Of a DNA stretch of 64,000 nucleotides, positions 43,656 to 52,120 are shown piece after piece. Source of the stretch: Candidatus Dormiibacterota bacterium. GTDB lineage: Bacteria; Chloroflexota; Dormibacteria; Aeolococcales; Bog-877. Location of the stretch: positions 1 through 64,000 of the forward strand of contig DAHVDN010000008.1 in assembly GCA_027313505.1 (NCBI GenBank). Direction: 5' to 3'. Positions within the stretch are counted from its first letter, which is position 1; every line of letters starts with the position of its first letter. The notes below the pieces were generated by a model. It searched no databases, was not told the origin of the DNA, and worked only from the letters and a program-made list of their open reading frames with translations. The translations under genes and the position numbers were made by a program.

Positions 43656-44919
43656 GCACGCTCGGACTGATCCCCTCAGGGCCACTGTCCACGGTAAGTA
43701 CGCCGAGTCGTCTCAGGTTCTGAAGCGCTCGCTCGCGCTCCTCAAGAACCGACAGCGCGGCTGCACGGCGGTACATCGAAAGATCATCCACGGGTCGTAG
43801 AACACTGGCGGCCTTGAGGGCGGAGTCCTGCTGAGTGACCACGAGAGGCAGGTGCCTGGGCCGAAGTGCGGCCGCGGCACTAGCTACCTGCTGAGCGACT
43901 CTTGAATCGCTGAGGTCGGTGAAGATGACCACCAGCGCACGTGGACCCTGGCGCCTTCGGAGCTGGGTGACAACAAGCTCCCAATCAGGGTCCACCAGCT
44001 CGGGGTGGAGGGAGTAGAGCCCGTCGAGAAGACGCGGATAGTGGCTGCGGCCGGCCCTCATGGCGATTGAAGCGGTGAGATCCCCCGCCACCGCCAGGGC
44101 GCCGACGCGGTCACCGCGAAAGAGTGCGACCCACGCCAGGAGCAGGGCGGCGCTCATTGCCGCATCCAGTTTCGTGATCTCCTCAGAGCCGCCCGCCATC
44201 AGGCGACCACAGTCGAGTACCAGCCAGACGGGCCGAGACCTCTCGGGCTCGCGCTCAGAAGTCATCGGCCGGACCATTCGAGCGGTTGCCGGCCAGTTGA
44301 TCTGCCTGACGTCATCACCGTGGATGTAGTCCCGCACCCCGGCAAACTCGGTTCCCTCTCCGAAGCGACGCCAGCTCCTGACTCCCATCTCTTGGAGCGC
44401 CCCCCGGCGGACCAGGCCCTCCCACCTGCCGATCGCGGCCAGCGCCGGATAGACGGGAATGTCCTCCTCCGCCGCTACCGCCGAAGCCCTCTTCCAAAGT
44501 CGAAAGGGTCCCTCGGCTCTCACCACGATTCGGCCGAACCGGTGCCGGCCGCGAGTCCTCGGACGAGCCCGGTATGACACCGTGTTCTGCACTCCGGTTT
44601 CGAGGCTGACGACTTGAATGACGGGATGGCAGAGAATATCGGGAGGTGTTTCGTCGCGCACCTCCACCCGGCTGGGCCGCCGCAGTCGGGCTCGGAGCTG
44701 AATGCGAACCTGGTTCTCCGCGCCGAGGGCCAACGCTGGTGAATGGATGCGGTGGACATCCCAGTCGACCGGCCCGGGAGCCAGCCACCAGTCAGCCAAA
44801 CACAGGCCCGCAAAGACCGCGAGGAACGCCAGGCCGATCTGGAAGAGTGGCCCGAACGCCGAACCGGCGAGCACCACTCCGAGACAGGCCATTCCGACCC
44901 AGAGGGCTCGAGTGGTCAA
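43615..44919 (-). CDS. DUF58 protein with VWA-like fold
   Basis: 434 residues, TTG start. Two N-terminal helices (about 5-45), a strand-rich middle, then FAGVRDYIHGDDVRQINWPATARM (the DUF58 signature RxYxxGDxxRxIdWxatAR) and a vWA-like domain (PVWLVLDCGRLM, LVVIFTDLSDSRVAQQV). DUF58 proteins partner MoxR ATPases in chaperone or envelope-integrity systems. Last gene of the minus-strand operon. Confidence 0.9.
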   Translation of the reverse strand: MTTRALWVGMACLGVVLAGSAFGPLFQIGLAFLAVFAGLCLADWWLAPGPVDWDVHRIHSPALALGAENQVRIQLRARLRRPSRVEVRDETPPDILCHPVIQVVSLETGVQNTVSYRARPRTRGRHRFGRIVVRAEGPFRLWKRASAVAAEEDIPVYPALAAIGRWEGLVRRGALQEMGVRSWRRFGEGTEFAGVRDYIHGDDVRQINWPATARMVRPMTSEREPERSRPVWLVLDCGRLMAGGSEEITKLDAAMSAALLLAWVALFRGDRVGALAVAGDLTASIAMRAGRSHYPRLLDGLYSLHPELVDPDWELVVTQLRRRQGPRALVVIFTDLSDSRVAQQVASAAAALRPRHLPLVVTQQDSALKAASVLRPVDDLSMYRRAAALSVLEERERALQNLRRLGVLTVDSGPEGISPSVLNRYLELKGRGLL

Positions 44920-44928
44920 GCCGCGGCC

Positions 44929-45879
44929 CTACCTGGGTACCGCGACCCGGGCCAGGATCCGCTCGATGACCTCCCGCTCCCCGATCCCCTGCATCTCCGC
45001 CTCCGGTCTCCTCTGAACCCGGTGGCGCAGCACCGGCACGCCGAGCTCCTTGACATCGTCGGGTTCAGCGTAGTCCCGACCCAGAGAGGCTGCTCTGGCC
45101 TTCGAGAGATGCACCAGGGCCACCGTGGCCCGTGAGCTCGCACCGACGGAAAGCTCTGGGGCCATTCGTGTCGCCTGCACGACCTCAGTGATGTAGGAGA
45201 CCACCTCGTCCGACAGGACGACCCTGGAGACCTCTGCTCGCAGCTCGAGAAGCGAGCTGGCCGTTATCAGCGGCCCACCCAACCGCTGGTCCGGCGCGTG
45301 GGCGTCGAAGCCCGCATCGACCATTCGCGCGAGCCGGGACTCTCCCTCGGGGCCAAGGTATTCAACCTCGAGCTTCATCAGGAATCGGTCAAGCTCAGCT
45401 TCGGGGAGGGGGAAGGTGCCCTCCAGTTCGATTGGGTTCTGGGTCGCCAGGACGGTGAAGCGACCCCCGAGCGGGCGAGACTGGCCATCTAGCGTCACCT
45501 GCCGCTCCTCCATGGCCTCAAGCAGGGCTGCCTGGGTCTTGGCCGGGCTGCGGTTGACCTCATCCGCCAGCAGAAGGTCGGTGAAGACCGGACCTGGCCT
45601 GACCTCGAAGTCTCCCCGCATCTGGTTGTAAATCACAGTCCCCACGATGTCTGCGGGAAGAAGATCCGGGGTGAACTGGACCCTCCCGAAGCGGGCGTCG
45701 GTCAGCCGGGCCAGGGTCTTCGCCAACAGCGTCTTGGCGGTGCCGGGGAATCCCTCCAGAAGGACGTGCCCCCCCACGATCATGGCGAGCAGGCAGAGCT
45801 CGAGGTTCTCGGTCGGTCCAACCAACACTTTAGCTGCCGCCTCGAGAACCTCCCGCCTCGTTTCGAACAACGTGGTCAT
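44929..45879 (-). CDS. MoxR-family AAA+ ATPase
   Basis: 316 residues, the usual MoxR length. Walker A GFPGTAKTLLAKTLA, Walker B LLLADEVNRSPAKTQAALLEAMEERQVT, then VLATQNPIELEGTFPLPEAELDRFLM (sensor 1 and arginine region). Predicted cytosolic chaperone or metal-insertase-like ATPase working with VWA proteins; the next gene is DUF58. The start overlaps the DUF4350 stop (ATGA). Confidence 0.95.
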   Translation of the reverse strand: MTTLFETRREVLEAAAKVLVGPTENLELCLLAMIVGGHVLLEGFPGTAKTLLAKTLARLTDARFGRVQFTPDLLPADIVGTVIYNQMRGDFEVRPGPVFTDLLLADEVNRSPAKTQAALLEAMEERQVTLDGQSRPLGGRFTVLATQNPIELEGTFPLPEAELDRFLMKLEVEYLGPEGESRLARMVDAGFDAHAPDQRLGGPLITASSLLELRAEVSRVVLSDEVVSYITEVVQATRMAPELSVGASSRATVALVHLSKARAASLGRDYAEPDDVKELGVPVLRHRVQRRPEAEMQGIGEREVIERILARVAVPR

Positions 45880-47027
45880 CTCACCTGTACCTCCTCGGGG
45901 CCGGGGTCGGCACCTTGGAACTCCCGTTCGAGCTGATCTGCCTCCTGAGCCAAGGACATAAGTCTGCCTGGTGCATCTGACCCTCCAACAGCCAGTTCAA
46001 GTTTTTTACAGATGGCCTCAAAGCGGGACTGCAGACTGGCTGGTGCGAGTTCGCGAGATGGCCCGTGGAGTTGGAGGGCGCCAGCGGTGGCGCGGAGCTG
46101 CTGGAGGTATCGAGCCGCAACCGCTCTTCGGTCCCGGGCCCGCTCGTACAGCTGCGCCAAGGCGTCCAAGTGATCGGTCGTGCTGCGCACCGAAACCAAC
46201 GCCCTCGGTGGTAGAGGGGCGCCCAGCCGGCGACCACTGGTGAGGAGGAAGGTGAGCAAGAGAACGGTGCAGAGAGCAGTGACCAGCCCCAGTGGGGTCC
46301 CGAGCAGGAGCGCCGCAGCCCCGTCACCGAGGGTGTACCCATGGTGGATCTCGTCGAACAGGATCGGCCGTCCGGCGACCAGACCGAGAGCGGACACCGC
46401 GAACTCCGCGTTCTGCTGCTCCCGGAGATCGGTGTTCGAGACCGGAGCGCCGGAGTTGAGCACCACCGCCGTACCGAGGCCGACCCTCTCCACCAGCGCC
46501 ACCGGCCGGGTCGCCGACCCCAGAAGCGGAAGCGCCTGTGGACCGGCGGGCGAGAGAGACGGACCAGAACCGAACTGAACCGTCAAAAGGGTGGACCCGC
46601 GAAGGGGATGGAGCTCTCTGGATACCCCAGCCGGTGCCGCACGACCGGCGGTGACCTGGAGGGAGGCCAGGACCGGAGCATCTACGGATCTACTTCCCAG
46701 CGCATAGACCAAAGTGCCGCCGGCTTCGAGAAAGCGCCGGATTTGACGCAGCTGCAACTTGCTGAAGGGTGTCGTGGGAGACACCTCGACCAGTGTGCCG
46801 CCCGGGCTCAGCGCTGCACCGAAGCCGCTTCCGGTTAGTCGCTCTGCGTTGGCCCCAAGCCGCGCTGCCAGTTGAAAGAGCGCCCAGGTCCCGGCACGGC
46901 CGGTGGCGTAGCTCGAAGGATCACCGTTGTCAGGGGCGGGGGCGGGGGCCAAGGCGACAGTCAGCCCACAGCCCAGCAGAACCACCCCCATCGGGAGGGC
47001 CCACGCTCGCCAGCGGAGCCACCTCAT
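45876..47027 (-). CDS. DUF4350-domain membrane protein
   Basis: 383 residues. Membrane helix at about 8-27, an exported GATase-like DUF4350 domain (SSYATGRAGTWALFQLAARLGANAERL, GGTLVEVSPTTPFSKLQLRQIRRFLEAGGTLVYA), then a helix (ALLLGTPLGLVTALCTVLLLTFLL) and a cytosolic tail with a coiled-coil region. The family is seen with MoxR, DUF58 and DUF4129 genes. 4-nt overlaps on both sides. Confidence 0.85.
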   Translation of the reverse strand: MRWLRWRAWALPMGVVLLGCGLTVALAPAPAPDNGDPSSYATGRAGTWALFQLAARLGANAERLTGSGFGAALSPGGTLVEVSPTTPFSKLQLRQIRRFLEAGGTLVYALGSRSVDAPVLASLQVTAGRAAPAGVSRELHPLRGSTLLTVQFGSGPSLSPAGPQALPLLGSATRPVALVERVGLGTAVVLNSGAPVSNTDLREQQNAEFAVSALGLVAGRPILFDEIHHGYTLGDGAAALLLGTPLGLVTALCTVLLLTFLLTSGRRLGAPLPPRALVSVRSTTDHLDALAQLYERARDRRAVAARYLQQLRATAGALQLHGPSRELAPASLQSRFEAICKKLELAVGGSDAPGRLMSLAQEADQLEREFQGADPGPEEVQVR

Positions 47028-47932
47028 CGGCCCGTGAGCCCGGCCGCTGCCCTGCAGGCGGCGGTGAACCGGGTGCAGCCCTCGTCCACCAGTTCCCGAC
47101 CTCCGTAGACGACCGCGTTGAACTGACTTACCAGGGGCTGCAGTTGAGGCTCGAGGTCGGACACCTTGCGCGCTGCCCGCAACAAATCGGTGTTGGTCCA
47201 GCTTGGTTCAACTTCCAAGACCCGACGATTGGTCACACTCAGCAGCAGAGCCTGGAACGACAGCCGCACCGCGTCGCGGAATCGACCCTCTTCGCGGAGG
47301 GCCTCTGCCCGTGCGAAAAGGTGCTCAGGGCGCACCGCTGCTCCGGGCGCAGGGGCTCCAGTTGGAGCCGGAGTCGGCCGAACCAACACCCGCCGAGTTC
47401 GGTGCAACGTCACGGCCAGCGCGGCCGCCCCGATGAGCAGCAGCCCCAGCCCGATGACGATCCAGACTCTGGTCCCCACCAGGCTGAACAGCGCCGCCAG
47501 GAGCTGCTGGACATCGGTCGCAAGAGCTGACAGGAGAGACTGTCCCGGCGGAGTCCGACGGCTGAGCGCTGCAAGGTCAGGGCTCTGATAGATAGAACGA
47601 ACCGTCGACCGAATCGTCTGGCTGGTGGGCGCTCTGCGAACGGGAGCAAAGGCGGAGACCAGCCACGACAAATCGGCCCCGGCCTGTGTCAGCTGACCCC
47701 TCTTCAGTTCTCCGCTGACAACCGTGGCGACTGGAACCGCGCTGGCCACTCCGAGCAGGTCACGCTCCGCGAGACCCGGTCCACCGGCCACCAGGGCGCT
47801 TCGAGCCGCGCCGACCACCGAGATCAGATTGGCAGGGTTGGCGCCTGCGGCGGCCGATACCTGGGAAGTTAGCAGCCATGGCCCGATCAGGAGGATGAGA
47901 AAAAGGCGGCTCCGTCTGCCGCGGCAGATCAA
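47024..47932 (-). CDS. DUF4129-domain membrane protein
   Basis: 302 residues, TTG start (TTGA overlap). Signal peptide about 1-30, an exported region, one helix (WIVIGLGLLLIGAAALAVTL, about 155-175), then a cytosolic DUF4129 domain: LFARAEALREEGRFRDAVRLSFQALLLSV and PSWTNTDLLRA...LVSQFNAVVYGG (conserved W-T-N/D and the YG motif). Partners transglutaminase or MoxR systems in other genomes; role in the envelope not defined. Confidence 0.85.
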   Translation of the reverse strand: MICRGRRSRLFLILLIGPWLLTSQVSAAAGANPANLISVVGAARSALVAGGPGLAERDLLGVASAVPVATVVSGELKRGQLTQAGADLSWLVSAFAPVRRAPTSQTIRSTVRSIYQSPDLAALSRRTPPGQSLLSALATDVQQLLAALFSLVGTRVWIVIGLGLLLIGAAALAVTLHRTRRVLVRPTPAPTGAPAPGAAVRPEHLFARAEALREEGRFRDAVRLSFQALLLSVTNRRVLEVEPSWTNTDLLRAARKVSDLEPQLQPLVSQFNAVVYGGRELVDEGCTRFTAACRAAAGLTGR

Positions 47933-48864
47933 GTCGGGGTCTGCCCCTGGGTCATCTGCTGAGTGAGCAACTCAAGGTCAAACGCCTCCTTGCGAACGCG
48001 AAGGTCGAAGTAGAGCAGGGTGATCCCGGCCGCAAGAATTGGGGCCACCAGTACCCCAATCACCAGGGTGCCGACATCCCGGATGGCGATTCCGGCGCCG
48101 CTCGTGATTCCAACCAGCCCGGCAGGAACGCCAACCACAACTCCGAGGAGAATCGTGATGAGAATCTCGACCAGGAAGAGAGACACCAGCACTCCGAAGG
48201 CACGGCCGGCGTGTCCTTGAGTCAAGCTCCAGCTGCGGCGGATCGCCTCCCAAGGCGACGCCCCCTCAAGGACCAGCGCCGGGCTGGCGACAAGCAACCG
48301 CACGTAGACCAGGAAACCGACCACCAGAAGAGCCAGCCCCAGCAGGACTCCGAGCGCCGCGCCCGCACCTCCGAGAAGAAGGAGGAGCAGAACGACCAGT
48401 ATGAACAAGACCATGAGTGCGCCTACGGCCAGGCCCAGATAGATCAACCCCAACACCACCAACGCGGCCCAACGCCTGACCGCGAAGCGATAGCACTCAG
48501 CTGCTGTGGTTTGCCGATCAAGGAATCGATCGGAGACGGCTTTCGTGAACGACGCCGTCTGGAGCGGCACAACCAACGCCACCACCAGGATCAGGAGAAT
48601 CGCGGCCACCAGAAGCTCCAGGGTGACGTCATGCAGACTCACCTTGGTCTGTGCGCTGGTCAGCGGGTGCCCGACGGTCGCCACCGGAACCGTGTGGGGC
48701 AATGTCAGGGAGAGTAGATCGTCAAGGACCTGGTAGGGGACCTGAACGATAGCGACGATTGCCACGAATAACCAGAAGTTGCGGCGGTACAGGCTGAAGA
48801 CAGTATCCAGGAGTTCGGTGACCCGCAGTGGGCGTAGCCTGATTGTGGTAGTAGAGATCTGCAT
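47929..48864 (-). CDS. Polytopic membrane protein, GPDPase membrane-domain-like
   Basis: 311 residues from the ATG at 48864 (MQISTTTIRLRPLRVTELLDTVFSLYRRNFW); a TTG/ATG start at 48909 is also possible. About six helices, with LDTVFSLYRRNF, PLQTASFTKAVSDRFLDR and ASPALVLEGASPWEAIRRSWSLTQGHAGRAF, the signature of DUF7544/GPDPase membrane domains. First gene of the operon to DUF4129, DUF4350, MoxR and DUF58; likely an envelope-associated membrane component. Confidence 0.75.
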   Translation of the reverse strand: MQISTTTIRLRPLRVTELLDTVFSLYRRNFWLFVAIVAIVQVPYQVLDDLLSLTLPHTVPVATVGHPLTSAQTKVSLHDVTLELLVAAILLILVVALVVPLQTASFTKAVSDRFLDRQTTAAECYRFAVRRWAALVVLGLIYLGLAVGALMVLFILVVLLLLLLGGAGAALGVLLGLALLVVGFLVYVRLLVASPALVLEGASPWEAIRRSWSLTQGHAGRAFGVLVSLFLVEILITILLGVVVGVPAGLVGITSGAGIAIRDVGTLVIGVLVAPILAAGITLLYFDLRVRKEAFDLELLTQQMTQGQTPT

Positions 48865-48914
48865 CGGCGCAAGAGTACACGAGTGAGAGGCTGGCGCTGC
48901 TATCGTCACCTGAA

Positions 48915-49346
48915 GTGGAACCGTCCTTGCGCCCAGCGGTTAGAGCCGAACTGGTACCGGCTGACCCCAGACAGGTTTCGCGGCGGCAGCTGACGGCGCT
49001 GCTGGTTGCGGTAGCACCAGTGGTGATCCGGGCCGCATGGTGGTGGCGGAGTCAACCCAGGGGGAGTCGAAACCGACAAGCTGTCCTGGAGCCAGAGCGG
49101 GGAAGCTGGGAACACACGGAGCTGCACATGACCAAGCGACTTCTCGGACGGTGGAAGGTCAGTGTCAAAAGTACCAAGTGGAGCCCTGGGCCCAGACAGG
49201 CAAAGCCCGCAGCGCCCATGATTGGCCTTCGATCAGCGCCGGTGGTTAGGGCCGCCCTGGTCGGCTTGGAGTGGCTTGGAGCCGCGCACAGCAGGAGCCC
49301 CCAGGGCCCTCCGAGGCTAACCCAAGGGAAGCGTCGCCCCAACTGA
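48915..49346 (+). CDS. Small basic protein with one helix, uncertain
   Basis: 143 residues, GTG start, divergent from the operon above. N-terminal VSRRQLTALLVAVAPVVIRAAWWWRSQ could be a membrane helix; the rest is strongly basic and Pro/Arg/Ser-rich with no motif. May not be a real gene in its C-terminal half. Confidence 0.35.
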   Translation: MEPSLRPAVRAELVPADPRQVSRRQLTALLVAVAPVVIRAAWWWRSQPRGSRNRQAVLEPERGSWEHTELHMTKRLLGRWKVSVKSTKWSPGPRQAKPAAPMIGLRSAPVVRAALVGLEWLGAAHSRSPQGPPRLTQGKRRPN

Positions 49347-49877
49347 GGCGAGCGTTCTCCCGGCACTCCCCCCGAAGGGGGATGGGGGGATACCGTTTGC
49401 CAACCCGGAGCGGGTGAGAGGAGCCGTCTGGCCGGTCGTGATGCTCCCGACCCCTGGGCGGCCAGGGCCGGGACGGTAAAGCGCTACGGTCACAGACAGC
49501 GGCTCCGGTCTCGGCACCACACCTGCGAGTCGGCGCCGGCCCGCGATTCATGGGGGGGCTCCCGTAGGTCGGAGCGCTGGCCGCGAAGGACTGGCCCATC
49601 CGTGCCGCTACTCGAGGTGCTCGTGTCGCCACCGCAAAGGGTGCCGCGGATACCCCTTGCCCGGTCTCGTCCTAAGTGGAGACCACCAGGAGGTCACCAG
49701 TCTCCGCTTACAGCGCGGTGGCAGCCGACCAGCGACTGTGCAGGGTCCACTTGTACACCTTATCCACAGGTAAAGGTCCGGCTCAGTGGATAAGTAGGTT
49801 CGCCGATATAGCGGTCAGCAGGCTGGTCCGCCCCTCACCCTGGGAGACCGGGCCCGGGTTTTACCGGCTGCCCAATC
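49347..49877. other. Gene-free stretch with several inverted repeats
   Basis: 531 bp with no supported ORF. It holds a CCCCC-CGAA-GGGGG tetraloop hairpin (49368-49381), an 11-bp inverted repeat TAAGTGGAGAC/GTCTCCGCTTA (49673-49710) and the DnaA-box pair listed separately. The density of structure suggests a functional non-coding element, RNA or protein-binding site, that I cannot name. Confidence 0.5.
49759..49794. promoter_or_regulatory. Inverted pair of DnaA-box-like sites
   Basis: CTTATCCAC (49759-49767) and GTGGATAAG (49786-49794) form a perfect 9-bp inverted repeat with 18 nt between. The left copy continues to TTATCCACA, the consensus DnaA box; the right one matches 8 of 9 on the other strand. 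It could be a DnaA-titration or origin-like site, or a different regulator's palindrome. Confidence 0.45.
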
Positions 49878-51521
49878 TCAGGCAGCATCCATCTCACCCA
49901 GTGCGCGCTCTTCTGAAGCGGCCATAACAAGTGGTGATGGGTCAAGCGAAGACGCGTTGCCGTTAAGGTGCTGATGGGCTCCGTACTCGCTGCCCATGCT
50001 TACGGGCCGGGCCTTCGCCGCGGTAACCCCGACGGCGGGGCTTTCTCTATCCGCCCGCAGCATGAATACCGCTACCAGCAGCGCCCCAAGGACCGCGCCT
50101 GCCGCCACCAGGAAGCCCAGATGGTAACCTCCGGTGAGAGCTTCTCTCGAGCCTTGGCCTTGCGCGAGCAACCCCTTGGTCACTGTGCTGGAGAGTCCGG
50201 CCACGACTGCCACCCCAAGGGCTGCGCCCAACTGCAGGGTAACGTTGGCCAGACCGGAGGCCAGACCAGAGTCAGTGGTGTTGGTGTGGGACATCGCCAA
50301 AGATACGCTGGGCATGAAGAACAGGCCGGCTCCTATGCCCAAGAGCACCATGGCGGGTAGGATCCCCACCCCATAGGCGGAATGAACAGGGACCCGTGCC
50401 ATCAGGAGTAGGGCCGCCCCCAGCAGCACGAGGCCCGTCACAACCATCGCCTGAGCACCCCAGCGGGCCATCAATCTACTGGTCACAAACAGCGAGAAGA
50501 CGGCCATGCCCAGGTTGGCCGGGAGAAACGCCAGTCCCGTCTGGACCGCTCCGTATCCCTGGACCTGCTCAAGGAAGAGCGCTCCTAGAAAGAAAGTCCC
50601 AAACATCCCGACTGGAAATAGGAGGCGCGCGAGATTGGCGCCGGTGCGAAGCCTGGATCGGAAGATGCGCAGCGGCACCAGCGGATTGGCGACTTTGCTC
50701 TCGACCACTAATAGCAGAGCCGCGGCTGCCAGGGCCATGCCGGCCGTCAGGACCGTTGGAACTGCGGTCCACCCGTTCTGGCTTCCAGAAACGATGGCGT
50801 ATACCAACAGGGAAGGGGTCGCTGTGACCAAGAGTGCTCCGGCCAGATCCAGCCCGTGGCTGAGGCCGAGGCCAGGCTGGCGAGGGATGAGAGCTGATGC
50901 CAGCACCAGGGTCGTCACGCCGATCGGAACGTTGATGAAGAAGATCCAGTGCCAGCTGACGACCTGGGTGAGGACCCCCCCAACCAGGAGCCCGATCGAA
51001 CCTCCCGCGGACGCCACGAAAGCGTACACGCTCATCGCCTTCAGCCGCTCACGAGGTTCCGGGAAGAGGGTGACCAGAAGGCTCAACACCATCGCCGCCA
51101 TGACGGCCGCGCCGGCGCCCTGGACGAACCTGGATCCGATGAGAAGCGCCTGGGTATTGGACATCCCGCAGAGGAACGAGCTGACGGTGAAGATGGCCAC
51201 ACCGGCGAGGAAGATGAACTTGCGCCCCAGAAGATCCCCCAACCGCCCTGCCAGCAGAAGCAAGCCCCCAAAGGTGATCAGGTAGGCGTCGATCACCCAG
51301 GCCACGCCGGACAGGGAAAAGTGAAGATCGTGCTGGAGGACCGGCAGAGCCACGTTCACCACGGTGGAATCCAAGACGATCATTAGCTGACCCACGCAGA
51401 GCACGGTGAGGGCCAACCAGCGGTGTCCGCCGCCACGGGCGAGAACGCCCTTCTCGGAGCCCACAGAGGTGTGAAGGCGCTGTCGAGTTTTCGAGGATTG
51501 CAAAGCACCGAGAAAGTTCAA
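49878..51521 (-). CDS. DHA2-family (EmrB/QacA) drug exporter
   Basis: 547 residues with about 14 helices. TTG start supported by AGGAGG five bases upstream (51527-51532). MFS motif A GRLGDLLGRKFIFLAG, motif B/C region SRFVQGAGAAVMAAMVLSL, ending in a disordered cytosolic tail. N-terminal LTVLCVGQLMIVLDSTVVNVALPVLQHDL with Asp in helix 1 is typical of proton-coupled DHA2 exporters. Divergent from an ArsR-type regulator with a shared promoter region, so likely induced by its substrate. Confidence 0.93.
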   Translation of the reverse strand: MNFLGALQSSKTRQRLHTSVGSEKGVLARGGGHRWLALTVLCVGQLMIVLDSTVVNVALPVLQHDLHFSLSGVAWVIDAYLITFGGLLLLAGRLGDLLGRKFIFLAGVAIFTVSSFLCGMSNTQALLIGSRFVQGAGAAVMAAMVLSLLVTLFPEPRERLKAMSVYAFVASAGGSIGLLVGGVLTQVVSWHWIFFINVPIGVTTLVLASALIPRQPGLGLSHGLDLAGALLVTATPSLLVYAIVSGSQNGWTAVPTVLTAGMALAAAALLLVVESKVANPLVPLRIFRSRLRTGANLARLLFPVGMFGTFFLGALFLEQVQGYGAVQTGLAFLPANLGMAVFSLFVTSRLMARWGAQAMVVTGLVLLGAALLLMARVPVHSAYGVGILPAMVLLGIGAGLFFMPSVSLAMSHTNTTDSGLASGLANVTLQLGAALGVAVVAGLSSTVTKGLLAQGQGSREALTGGYHLGFLVAAGAVLGALLVAVFMLRADRESPAVGVTAAKARPVSMGSEYGAHQHLNGNASSLDPSPLVMAASEERALGEMDAA

Positions 51522-51537
51522 ACGGGCCTCCTGTGTG

Positions 51538-51601
51538 TTAATGTTTGATCAACATCGTACTAGATTGTTTGATGGTTGTCAAACTATGGATCAAATGTGC
51601 A
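51538..51601. promoter_or_regulatory. ArsR operator candidates and arsR promoter
   Basis: The shared region has TTTGATCAA (51544-51552), TTTGATGG (51568-51575), TCAAA and ATCAAA. These are inverted and direct TTTGA/TCAAA half-sites lying over both promoters. For the regulator, TTAATG-17-TAGATT (51538-51566) is a possible promoter. The layout suggests one repressor controlling both genes. Confidence 0.5.
51554..51582 (-). promoter_or_regulatory. Sigma-70 promoter of the DHA2 exporter
   Basis: On the minus strand TTGACA (51582-51577), a 17-nt spacer and TACGAT (51559-51554): a near-perfect housekeeping promoter 33 bp before the exporter's start codon. Confidence 0.7.
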
Positions 51602-51972
51602 CTTATCCCCGAGTCGGGGAGACCCAAGCTCCGATCGCCGTGGCGGAGCTGACCAAGTTGCTCCAGGCTCTTGGAGATCCTGTTCGTCTCGAGTTGATCC
51701 GGGCCTTGGCCTCTGCGGAGGAGCCGATCCCCTGCGGCGGCTTCGAAACCCAGGTGACGAAGTCGACCCTCAGCCACCACTTCCGCGTACTGCGCGAAGC
51801 TGGGGTCATCAACCAGAGTTGCGCTGGAGTAAGAAAGTTGACGACCCTGAGAAGAGGGGATGTGGACGCGGCCTATCCGGGGCTGTTGGACAGCATTCTG
51901 CGGGCGTCGTCGGACTCACCCAGACCGTCGGGGCGAGCTCCGGTGCAGGCGCTTCCAACTGAGGTGGCCTGA
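51586..51972 (+). CDS. ArsR-family HTH regulator
   Basis: 128 residues from the ATG at 51586; the track's start at 51535 lies over the operator. Winged helix-turn-helix: VAELTKLLQALGDPVRLELIRALASAE, then TKSTLSHHFRVLREAGVINQ (recognition helix SxLSHHFxxL) and the wing KLTTLRRGDVDA. CGG-type metal cysteines are not obvious (C20-CGGF only partly), so it may sense a drug or redox signal rather than a metal. Divergent from the DHA2 exporter, which it most likely represses. Confidence 0.88.
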   Translation: MDQMCTYPRVGETQAPIAVAELTKLLQALGDPVRLELIRALASAEEPIPCGGFETQVTKSTLSHHFRVLREAGVINQSCAGVRKLTTLRRGDVDAAYPGLLDSILRASSDSPRPSGRAPVQALPTEVA

Positions 51973-52120
51973 TCGCTGGCCCGGATTGGCCCACCGATTC
52001 CTTCGGGTAACTGAGGGTTCCGAGCCGACCCGGGTGTCAGAACTCGCACAGCTGGGGGAGCTCCTCGGCACGCGGCACCCGCGCCCTCAGGCTCCTGAGG
52101 ACCCAAGCTGGGCCTACGAG

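Noticed and set aside
49759-49794. Chromosomal replication origin
   Set aside because: Only two DnaA-box-like sites, no AT-rich unwinding region and no dnaA, dnaN or gyrase genes nearby.
49347-49877. RNase P, SRP or tmRNA gene
   Set aside because: None of the conserved core sequences of these RNAs could be found on either strand.
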